A DNA stretch of 64,000 nt from Sphingomonas leidyi. GTDB taxonomy: Bacteria; Pseudomonadota; Alphaproteobacteria; Sphingomonadales; Sphingomonadaceae. Made by a program: the position numbers and the translations under genes. Shown here in pieces: positions 16,416-23,559 of the stretch. Location of the stretch: NCBI RefSeq assembly GCF_011761945.1, contig NZ_JAASQV010000002.1:434001-498000 (forward strand). Reading direction: 5' to 3'. The notes under the pieces were generated by a model. That model saw nothing but the letters and a program-made list of their open reading frames with translations, made no database searches and was not told the origin of the DNA. How positions within the stretch are numbered: position 1 is the stretch's first letter; every line of letters starts with the position of its first letter.

Positions 16416-17401
16416 CTCGCCAGCTCGACGCCTTCCCCCGCATCCCCCTGTTCGACGCGCCGACTCCCATCCAGCGGCTGGAGCGGATCGAGGCGGCGCT
16501 GGGGCTGCGGGGCGTGCGCCTGTTCGTGAAGCGCGACGACCTGATGGGCCTGGGCGGCGGCGGCAACAAGCTGCGCAAGCTCGAATTCCTGCTCGGCGCG
16601 GCGATCGACCAGGGCTGCGACACCTTCGTCACCACCGGCGCGCGGCAATCCAACCATGCGCGGCTGAGCGCGGCGGCGGCGGCGCGGATGGGCCTCGCCG
16701 CCGAGCTGATGCTGACGGACACCGTGCCGCGCGAGGACGACAGCTATCGCCACAACGGCAACCAGCTGCTCGACGGGCTGTTCGGCGCGAGGGTGCATCA
16801 CCTGCCGCGCGGCGCCGATGCGCTGGCGGCGGCGCATGCCCGGGCGGCGGCGCTGCGGGCCGAGGGGCGCAAGGCCTATGTCGTCGGTGCCGGCGGGTCC
16901 TCGCCGGTCGGTGCGCTCGGCTATGCCTCCTGCGCGGAGGAGATCCGGGCGCAGGAAGTCGCGCTGGGGCTTTCGTTCGGGACGATCATCGTCGCCAATG
17001 GCAGCCATGGCACGCATGCCGGACTCGCGGCGGGAATGGACGATCCGCGGCGCGTGCTTTCCTTCACCGTGCTCGCCGAGCCGGCGGAAGCCGAGCGGGG
17101 CACGCTGGCGCTGGCCAACGCGACGCGCAGCCTGCTGGCGCGCGCCATGCTGAACGCCGAGGACATCCGGATCGACGGCTCCCAGCGCGGCGAGGCCTAT
17201 GGCATCCCGACCGAGGCGATGCTGGCCGCCGTCCGGCTGATGGCGCGGACGGAAGGGTTGCTGATCGACCCGGTCTATAGCGGCAAGGCGTTCGCGGGCG
17301 CGCTGGCGGGGCTGGCCGAGGGGCGCCTCACCGGCGACGTGCTGTTCGTGATGACCGGAGGCACGCCGGGGCTCTACGCGTATCAGCCGGCGTTCGCTTA
17401 G
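16412..17401 (+). CDS. PLP-dependent D-cysteine desulfhydrase / L-cysteate sulfo-lyase family
   Basis: A 329-residue fold-type II PLP enzyme of the ACC deaminase/D-cysteine desulfhydrase family. The PLP lysine lies in GGGGNKLRKLEFLLG, and TTGARQSNHAR follows as in the family. The C-terminal MTGGTPGLYAY binds the cofactor phosphate region. These enzymes eliminate sulfur (as sulfide or sulfite) or open a cyclopropane from a small amino acid. The sequence alone does not separate DcyD from CuyA. The TTG start overlaps the sseB stop. It is convergent with the glycosyltransferase operon. Confidence 0.85.
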   Translation: MTRQLDAFPRIPLFDAPTPIQRLERIEAALGLRGVRLFVKRDDLMGLGGGGNKLRKLEFLLGAAIDQGCDTFVTTGARQSNHARLSAAAAARMGLAAELMLTDTVPREDDSYRHNGNQLLDGLFGARVHHLPRGADALAAAHARAAALRAEGRKAYVVGAGGSSPVGALGYASCAEEIRAQEVALGLSFGTIIVANGSHGTHAGLAAGMDDPRRVLSFTVLAEPAEAERGTLALANATRSLLARAMLNAEDIRIDGSQRGEAYGIPTEAMLAAVRLMARTEGLLIDPVYSGKAFAGALAGLAEGRLTGDVLFVMTGGTPGLYAYQPAFA

Positions 17402-17497
17402 GGCGGGGACTCAAGGTCCTTCAACCGCCCTCCCCGCCTTCGCGCGGACGACGGGCGCACTTGACCCACTGGGCACGCCCGGGCGCCGGGGCGACGG

Positions 17498-18505
17498 CTA
17501 TTGGTCCAATATCCGCCGGTACAGTTCGATGTAGCGATCCGCCATCGCCTCGACCGAGAAATGCGCCGCCACCCGCGCGCGGCAGGCGGCGCGGTGGATC
17601 GCCTCCACTTGCCCGAGCGCAGTGATGGCGGCGCCCACCGAATCGACCAGCATGCCGGTTTCGCCGTCGACGATCAGCTCGGCCATGCTCCCGCGATCGA
17701 TCGCGATCACCGGGGTGCCGCAGGCCATGGCCTCGACCACCGACAGGCCGAAGGGTTCGTCGAAATTGATCAGGTGGAGCAGCACCTGGGCCTTGCCCAG
17801 CGCGCGCAGCCGCTCCGGCCCGCCGACCGGCCCGTGATAGACGATATGCCCGTCGAGAAAGGGCGCCACCTCGCGGTCGAAATAGCCCTGGTCCTGGATG
17901 ATGCCGTAGAGGTTGAGCCGCCGCCCGGTGGCGCGCGCCACATGGATCGCCTCGGCCGCGCCCTTGTCGGGATGCATCCGGCCGAAGAACAGCAGGTCCT
18001 CGCCGCCATCCGCCTCGAACGGGAACTCGTCCAGGCGGATGCCGTGATGGATCGTCGCGGCATAGCGGAGCGCCGGATGCCGGTCGGCTTCGCTGATCGC
18101 GACATAGTGCACCCGATCCTCGAACGGCTTGTACATCGGCAGGATGCGCGGGCTGGAGAAGCCGTGGATCGTCGTCACCATCGGCGTGGCGACCAGTCGG
18201 GAAAAGGCATGGGCCGGGAAATCGGCCTGGTTGTGGATCAGGTCGAACCGGTCCGCCCGTTCGAACAGATGCGCGAGATGGGCATATTCCCATATCTTCG
18301 CATCGATCCCGGGATCCTCCTCGTAACCGGCGGGCACCACGCCATCGAGCCTGGCGGCGGTGATCGAATCCCGCGTGGCGAACAGCGTCACGTCGATCCC
18401 GCGTGCCACCAGCGCCTCGGTGAGCAGGCTCGTCACCAGCTCCCATGGCCCATAATGCCGCGGCGGGGTGCGCCAGGCGATCGGGGCGAGCATCGCGACC
18501 TTCAT
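17498..18505 (-). CDS. Glycosyltransferase family 4
   Basis: A 335-residue GT-B fold glycosyltransferase. The N-terminal domain starts MKVAMLAPIAWRTPPRHYGP. The donor-binding C-terminal domain has LLFFGRMHPDKGAAEAI and the family motif FDEPFGLSVVEAMACGTPV with the E-x7-E pattern. It transfers a sugar from an activated donor; acceptor and sugar are unknown. Its ATG overlaps the stop of the GH13 gene (ATGA), and it ends a GH130-GH13-GT4 set. The close coupling suggests one pathway of storage or compatible-solute carbohydrate turnover, by inference. Confidence 0.9.
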   Translation of the reverse strand: MKVAMLAPIAWRTPPRHYGPWELVTSLLTEALVARGIDVTLFATRDSITAARLDGVVPAGYEEDPGIDAKIWEYAHLAHLFERADRFDLIHNQADFPAHAFSRLVATPMVTTIHGFSSPRILPMYKPFEDRVHYVAISEADRHPALRYAATIHHGIRLDEFPFEADGGEDLLFFGRMHPDKGAAEAIHVARATGRRLNLYGIIQDQGYFDREVAPFLDGHIVYHGPVGGPERLRALGKAQVLLHLINFDEPFGLSVVEAMACGTPVIAIDRGSMAELIVDGETGMLVDSVGAAITALGQVEAIHRAACRARVAAHFSVEAMADRYIELYRRILDQ

Positions 18506-20067
18506 CCCAGCACAAAGCCTTCATTGGGGGAAAGCAGCGCGGGATCCGTGCCCCCGCGCGCCGCTGCGAGCACGGCGAACCCCTCCGCCCATTCGGGAAT
18601 GGCAAAGCCCTGGGGCCGGTCGCCGAGATTGAGCACCACCAGCAGCCGGTCGTGCCCGAGCCGGCGTTCCCAGGCGAGCAGATCGCCCTTCGCCTCCACG
18701 GGACGATAGTCGCCGAGCGCCAGCGCGGGATGGGCATGGCGCAGGGCCAGCAGCTTCCGGGTCAGCCGCCACATCGATGCCGGATCGCCGCGCTGTGCGG
18801 CGACGTTGCGCACGCGCCAGTCGGGGTGGAGCGGCAGCCAGGGCGCGGCGGCGCTGAACCCGGCGTTCGGCGAATCGTCCCAGGCCATGGGCGTGCGCAC
18901 CGGATCGCGGCCCAGGCCGATGCCGGGATCGTTCAGTTCGCGCGGGTCCCGGATCAGGTCGGGCGGGATCGCCACGTCCTCCATGCCGATCTCGTCGCCA
19001 TAATAGAGCGTCGGCGTGCCGCGCAGCGTGAGGAGCAGCATCATCGCGACGCGCGCCTGCGCCGGGCCCACCCGGGTGGCGATGCGCGGGCGATCGTGAT
19101 TGCCCAGCACCCAATTGGGCCATCCGCCCGCCGGCAGCGCGCCTTCATAGGCATCGATGATCGCCGCCAGGCCGCGCGCATTCCATTCCGCGCCGATCAG
19201 CTGGAAATTGAAGGGCAGGTGCACGCCCGGCCGCTCCGCGGTTCCGTAATAGCCCATGAGCCTGGGCACCGGCAGGTAGATCTCGCCGATCAGTACGCGG
19301 GCGCCATATTCGTCCGCGATCGCGCGCATCTCGGCGGCGATGTCATGCACTTCGGGCTGATCGGCGGAATGGAGCTGGTGGACCCGGGTATAGTCGGGCT
19401 CGCCCGGCCGCCATGCGGCGTTCACCGGATTGTCGGGCAGGTCGGCGTGCTTGACCATGTGCCACAGCACGTCGATCCGGAACCCGTCGATCCCGCGCGC
19501 GAACCAGAAGCGCAGCACGTCCATCATCGCGGCGCGCACCGCCGGGTTGCGCCAGTTGAGGTCCGGCTGCTCCTTCAGGAAGGCGTGGTAGTAATATTGG
19601 CCGGTCGCCGCGTCCCATTCCCAGGCCGGGCCGCCGAAATCGCTGATCCAGTTGTTGGGCGGCGCGCCGCCGGGCCCGGGATCGCGCCAGATGTACCAGT
19701 CGCGCTTCGGATTGTCGCGGGAGGCGCGGCTCTCCTCGAACCAGGGATGCGCGCTGGAGCTGTGGTTGGGCACCAGGTCGAGCAGCACGCGGATGCCGCG
19801 TTCATGGGCCGCCGCCAGCAGCGCGTCGAAATCGTCGAGCGTGCCGAAACGCGGATCGACGTCGCGATAATCGGCGACGTCATAGCCGAAATCGGCCATC
19901 GGCGAGGGAAAGATCGGCGAGATCCAGATCGCATCGATGCCGAGCGCCTGCAGATCGTCGAGCCGGCGCTCGATGCCCTTCAGGTCGCCGATCCCGTCGC
20001 CGTTCGAATCCTGGAAGGAACGCGGATAGACCTGATAGATGACGGCCGATTTCCACCATTCGCTCAA
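18502..20067 (-). CDS. GH13 alpha-glucosidase / alpha-amylase family enzyme
   Basis: A 521-residue cytoplasmic GH13 enzyme of the oligo-1,6-glucosidase/alpha-glucosidase type. It opens with WWKSAVIYQVYPRSFQDSNG. Conserved regions are DLVPNHSS, GFRIDVLWHM (nucleophile Asp), LIGEIYLP (acid/base Glu) and LGNHDRPR (transition-state Asp), then TPTLYYGDEIGM. The start is TTG overlapping the stop of the GH130 gene (TTGA), with AAGGAG upstream. No signal peptide is present, so it acts on an internal or imported alpha-glucoside. It lies between a phosphorylase-type GH130 and a GT4. Confidence 0.92.
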   Translation of the reverse strand: MSEWWKSAVIYQVYPRSFQDSNGDGIGDLKGIERRLDDLQALGIDAIWISPIFPSPMADFGYDVADYRDVDPRFGTLDDFDALLAAAHERGIRVLLDLVPNHSSSAHPWFEESRASRDNPKRDWYIWRDPGPGGAPPNNWISDFGGPAWEWDAATGQYYYHAFLKEQPDLNWRNPAVRAAMMDVLRFWFARGIDGFRIDVLWHMVKHADLPDNPVNAAWRPGEPDYTRVHQLHSADQPEVHDIAAEMRAIADEYGARVLIGEIYLPVPRLMGYYGTAERPGVHLPFNFQLIGAEWNARGLAAIIDAYEGALPAGGWPNWVLGNHDRPRIATRVGPAQARVAMMLLLTLRGTPTLYYGDEIGMEDVAIPPDLIRDPRELNDPGIGLGRDPVRTPMAWDDSPNAGFSAAAPWLPLHPDWRVRNVAAQRGDPASMWRLTRKLLALRHAHPALALGDYRPVEAKGDLLAWERRLGHDRLLVVLNLGDRPQGFAIPEWAEGFAVLAAARGGTDPALLSPNEGFVLG

Positions 20068-21185
20068 CGGAAGCGCTCCTTTGCGATGCGGGTGATGCGG
20101 CAGGCGAGATCGGCCTCGCCGCTGGCCACGACATAATGGTCGCCGGCATCGGCGATGCCGGTGGTGAACACCACGGGGCTGGGCAGATAGCGCTGGTGGG
20201 CGATCGGATCGGTGAGCGCCGGATTCGCCTCGAGCAGCGGCGTCTCGTCTTCCAGCCGCAGGATCCGCGAGGGATCGTCCCGGTCGAGCAGCGCCCAGAA
20301 GCTGCGATAGACGCCGACCGCGCCGCGCTTCTCGACGCCGTGATAGATCAGCATCCAGCCTGCCGGCGTGAGCACCGGCTGGCTGCCGCCGCCGATCCGC
20401 TGGGTGGCGCTGGTGCCCTTGCGCGCGCGGATGCCGGGCGTGTCGAGCGGCTTCCAGTGCAGCCCGTCGGGCGACTGGGCCAGGTTGATCGACGGGCCGC
20501 CCAGCCAGGGGCTGTCCTCGGGATAGGCGAAATAGACTTCGCCGAGCGGGCGGGTGAGCGCCATGTATTTCCCGCCCGGCTTGCCCTCGAACAGGACCAT
20601 GTCCTTGTTCTGGTGGTCGAGCACCACGCCGAGCAGCTTGTAGTCGAGCCCGTTCACCGAATGGTACATCGCGGTGCAGTGACGCTCGGCGGAGACGCCG
20701 CACACGGTCATCCACCAGCGGCCGCCGACCAGGCTGATCCGGGCGTCCTCCACCCCATAGTCCAGGAAGCTCGCGGAAGGCTGGATCGCCTTGTCGTAAT
20801 GGACCTTCACGACCCGGGCGGCGTCTGGGCTGAGCTCGACGGGAAGCAGCCAGGAGAGCGAAGTGAGGCCGAGCAGGCGCGGGCTGCGGCCCTTCAAGGC
20901 GAACTGGCGCGGATCGTCCATGTCGATGCCGGCGAGCGGATGGCGATCGAGGACATAGCCGTCCGGCGTCCAGCGGATCGCCCGGGCATGGTCCCCGTCC
21001 ACGGGATCGCGCAGCGCCTCGGCCACGCGGACCATCAGCAGGATATTGCCCCCGGGCAGCCGCGCGAAGCCGGGGTTGAAGGCACCGAGCACATGCGTCG
21101 CCTCGCCCACGCCGCGCCGCAAGGGCGAGCGGGTCAGGTCGACATCGTCGGGGCGGAAGATCAGGAAATCATCGTCCGCCACCAC
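20064..21185 (-). CDS. GH130 beta-mannoside phosphorylase-like protein
   Basis: A protein of about 373 residues with the five-bladed beta-propeller pattern of GH130. The markers are AFNPGFARLPGG, YGVEDARISLV (equivalent to the family's GVEDPRI), TAMYHSVNGLDY, and GGGSQPVLTPAGWMLIYHGVE. GH130 enzymes phosphorolyse or hydrolyse beta-mannosides. Which one applies here is not clear. I chose GTG at 21185 because GAGGGG lies seven bases upstream; an ATG at 21248 would overlap the upstream lipoprotein by about 50 bases. The next gene begins on its stop. Confidence 0.85.
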   Translation of the reverse strand: MVADDDFLIFRPDDVDLTRSPLRRGVGEATHVLGAFNPGFARLPGGNILLMVRVAEALRDPVDGDHARAIRWTPDGYVLDRHPLAGIDMDDPRQFALKGRSPRLLGLTSLSWLLPVELSPDAARVVKVHYDKAIQPSASFLDYGVEDARISLVGGRWWMTVCGVSAERHCTAMYHSVNGLDYKLLGVVLDHQNKDMVLFEGKPGGKYMALTRPLGEVYFAYPEDSPWLGGPSINLAQSPDGLHWKPLDTPGIRARKGTSATQRIGGGSQPVLTPAGWMLIYHGVEKRGAVGVYRSFWALLDRDDPSRILRLEDETPLLEANPALTDPIAHQRYLPSPVVFTTGIADAGDHYVVASGEADLACRITRIAKERFR

Positions 21186-21195
21186 GTTCGTCCCC

Positions 21196-21909
21196 TCAAC
21201 AGGTCGGTATCCGGCTTTCCCCGCCTTCGCGCTCGTACTTGCCGCCACGCCAGACGTATCGCTCGGTGAAGGATCGGGTTCCCTCGAACTTCACGATGAA
21301 GCCCTGGCCCTTGCGGATATCGGCGATCCTGCCCCGGATCGACTGGGGCCTGTCCTCCACCGCGCCGCCATCGTCATAGAGCGACGGGAAGGACGCGATC
21401 TCCGCCGGTCCTTCGGGGCGCAGCTCGACCAGGGTGGTGACGCTGCAGGTATAGCCCTGCCAGGTGCCGCCGCCCTCGACCTGGATCACCGGCCGGTCGA
21501 GGAACTTGTCGCTGACCGACCATTCGGCAAGATCGCCGAAGCTGCCGCTCTCGGCCGCCTTGGGGAAGCTCTTGCGCAGCGTGAAGCCCGCGCCGTCGGC
21601 ATCGAGATAATGGACGGCGATCGTGCCGGCATCGGCATGCGCGGCATCGCGGACATGGCCGTGGCTGACCAGCACCGGGCCGAAGCCGGTGTCGACCAGC
21701 TTGCTGTCGTCGAAGGTGATCGGCCCCTGCTTCACGCCGTCGGGCCAGGCCGCCTTCACCGCGGCGGCAAGGCGTGCGGCGGGATCCACCACAGGTTCCG
21801 GGCGCGTGCTGGGCGTCGGCGTGGGCGCAGCGGCGGGCTTCCGCGCCTCGTTGCCGCCGCATCCCGCCAGCACCAGCGCCGGCAGCAGCAGGGCGGCGGC
21901 CCGCCTCAT
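21196..21909 (-). CDS. Lipoprotein of unknown function
   Basis: A 237-residue lipoprotein with lipobox LVLAGC (Cys17) and a Pro/Thr-rich linker (about residues 25-42). The mature domain has a few aromatic motifs (VEGGGTWQGYTCSV, FTERYVWRGGKYERE) but no family I recognise. Its ATG overlaps the stop of the chorismate mutase gene (ATGA). It ends about 10 bases before the GH130 start, so it may belong to the same transcript. There is no evidence for an enzymatic role. Confidence 0.75.
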   Translation of the reverse strand: MRRAAALLLPALVLAGCGGNEARKPAAAPTPTPSTRPEPVVDPAARLAAAVKAAWPDGVKQGPITFDDSKLVDTGFGPVLVSHGHVRDAAHADAGTIAVHYLDADGAGFTLRKSFPKAAESGSFGDLAEWSVSDKFLDRPVIQVEGGGTWQGYTCSVTTLVELRPEGPAEIASFPSLYDDGGAVEDRPQSIRGRIADIRKGQGFIVKFEGTRSFTERYVWRGGKYEREGGESRIPTC

Positions 21910-22190
21910 TTCTCGTCCCGCAGCTGCTCGTGGTGGCGGATCACCTCGTCGATGATGAAGCGCAGGAACTTCTCCGAGAATTCCGGATCGAGGTCCGCGG
22001 TCTTGGCCAGTTCGCGCAGCCGGGCGATCTGGCGATCCTCGCGGCCCGGATCGGCCGGCGGCAGGCCGGACTCCGCCTTGTAGCGCCCCACCGCCTGCGT
22101 CACCTTGAAGCGCTCGGCGAGCAGGAACACGAGCGCGGCATCGATATTGTCGATGCTCTGGCGATAGCGATTGAGAGTCTCGTCGGCCAT
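21906..22190 (-). CDS. Chorismate mutase, AroQ class
   Basis: A 94-residue all-helical chorismate mutase, converting chorismate to prephenate for Phe and Tyr. The first helix has the pattern YRQSIDNIDAALVFLLAERF, and VGRYKAESGLPPADPGRE supplies the Lys/Arg residues of the AroQ active site. The last helix is EKFLRFIIDEVIRHHEQL. It is a monofunctional protein, matching the monofunctional prephenate dehydratase elsewhere in the window. It is divergent from the polyprenyl synthase gene, with 76 bases between the two starts. It heads the minus-strand run leading into the lipoprotein and GH cluster. Confidence 0.92.
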   Translation of the reverse strand: MADETLNRYRQSIDNIDAALVFLLAERFKVTQAVGRYKAESGLPPADPGREDRQIARLRELAKTADLDPEFSEKFLRFIIDEVIRHHEQLRDEK

Positions 22191-22266
22191 GGCCGGCCTT
22201 TTGCGCATAGCCGTAAGGTCACGCAAGCCTTGCCTTTGCCCGCCGCACCCGCCAGAGGCTTTGCCC

Positions 22267-23280
22267 ATGAGCGCCACGATCCATCGCCTCGGCGGCGGCC
22301 CCGCCCCTTCGCTCGATCCGATGATGGCGCTGGTCGCCCCGGACATGAACCTCGTCAACGCAGTGATCCTCGATCGCATGCAGTCCGAGATTCCGCTGAT
22401 CCCGGAGCTCGCCGGCCATCTGATCGCCGGCGGCGGCAAGCGGATGCGCCCGATGCTCACGCTGGCGAGCGCCAGGCTGCTCGGCTATTCGGGCACGCGG
22501 CACCACCGGCTCGCCGCCGCGGTGGAGTTCATCCACACCGCGACGCTGCTCCACGACGACGTGGTCGACGGTTCCGACCTGCGCCGCGGCCGCCGCACCG
22601 CCAACATCATCTGGGGCAATCCGGCGAGCGTGCTGGTCGGCGACTTCCTCTTCTCGCGCTCGTTCGAGCTGATGGTCGAGGACGGCAGCCTCAAGGTGCT
22701 CAAGATCCTCAGCAACGCCTCGGCCGTGATCGCCGAGGGCGAAGTCAACCAGCTCACCGCCGTGCGCCGGATCGACCTGGCCGAGGAACGCTATCTCGAC
22801 ATCATCGGTGCCAAGACCGCCGCCCTGTTCGCCGCCGCCTGCAAGATCGCCGCGGTGGTGGCCGAGCGTTCGGAAGCCGAGGAAGCGGCGCTCGACGCCT
22901 ATGGCCGCAATCTCGGCATCGCCTTCCAGCTGGTGGACGACGCGATCGACTATGTCTCGGACGCGGGCACCATGGGCAAGGACGCGGGCGACGATTTCCG
23001 CGAAGGCAAGATGACCCTGCCGGTCATCCTCGCCTATGCCCGCGGCGACGCGGCGGCACGCGCCTTCTGGAAGGACGCGATCGCCGGCCATCGCACATCG
23101 GACGAGGATTTCGCCGAGGCGATCCGGCTGGTCCAGGCGAGCCGCTCGGTCGACGACACGCTGGCCCGCGCCCGGCACTACGGCCAGCGCGCGATCGACG
23201 CGCTGGGCGGGTTCGCGGCGGGCGCGGCCAGGGATGCGATGATCGAGGCAGTGGAGTTCGCGGTCGCCCGGGCCTATTGA
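22267..23280 (+). CDS. ispB: Polyprenyl (octaprenyl/decaprenyl) diphosphate synthase
   Basis: A 337-residue trans-isoprenyl diphosphate synthase. The first aspartate-rich motif is HDDVVDGSDLRRG and the second is QLVDDAIDYVSD. GGGKRMRPMLTL near the N-terminus is the substrate-binding block. It extends FPP with IPP to make the ubiquinone side chain (Q10 in sphingomonads, chain length not readable from sequence). ATG is the clear start, since a long family-like N-terminus precedes the conserved block. It is convergent with the small acidic protein. Confidence 0.95.
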   Translation: MSATIHRLGGGPAPSLDPMMALVAPDMNLVNAVILDRMQSEIPLIPELAGHLIAGGGKRMRPMLTLASARLLGYSGTRHHRLAAAVEFIHTATLLHDDVVDGSDLRRGRRTANIIWGNPASVLVGDFLFSRSFELMVEDGSLKVLKILSNASAVIAEGEVNQLTAVRRIDLAEERYLDIIGAKTAALFAAACKIAAVVAERSEAEEAALDAYGRNLGIAFQLVDDAIDYVSDAGTMGKDAGDDFREGKMTLPVILAYARGDAAARAFWKDAIAGHRTSDEDFAEAIRLVQASRSVDDTLARARHYGQRAIDALGGFAAGAARDAMIEAVEFAVARAY

Positions 23281-23283
23281 AGC

Positions 23284-23499
23284 TCAATCGTCCTCGGGCT
23301 CCGCATCGTCGTCGTCATCGCCGGCGAGCGCGTCTTCCTCGTCGCCTTCGATCACGTCCTCGATCGCTTCCACGATCAGGTCGAGCTGCTCGAAGCTGGC
23401 GGTGAACTCCAGCGTTTCGCCGTCGTCGTCCTCCAGGTGCAGCGTATAGTCGCCGTCGCTGTCGGGGGTGATGCTGAACTGTGCCAGGGTCCTCGCCAT
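23284..23499 (-). CDS. Small acidic protein of unknown function
   Basis: A 71-residue protein with a very acidic C-terminal half (EGDEEDALAGDDDDDAEPED). The N-terminal part MARTLAQFSITPDSDGDYTL looks like two beta strands and resembles short conserved proteins of sphingomonads that I cannot name. It is encoded antisense to the region just before hrpB, with the two starts about 60 bases apart and divergent, and a usable Shine-Dalgarno (AGGAG) before the ATG. No catalytic features. Confidence 0.7.
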   Translation of the reverse strand: MARTLAQFSITPDSDGDYTLHLEDDDGETLEFTASFEQLDLIVEAIEDVIEGDEEDALAGDDDDDAEPEDD

Positions 23500-23559
23500 G
23501 TCTTCGCTCCTCACGCTTCGCTTGCGCCAAACCCGCCTTCGGGGAATTGGTTGCGCGTG

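Noticed and set aside
17402..17438. GGCGGGGA/TCCCCGCC as a terminator between the PLP enzyme and glycosyltransferase
   Set aside because: The arms match exactly, but the 21-base loop is long and no T-run follows, so termination is not supported.
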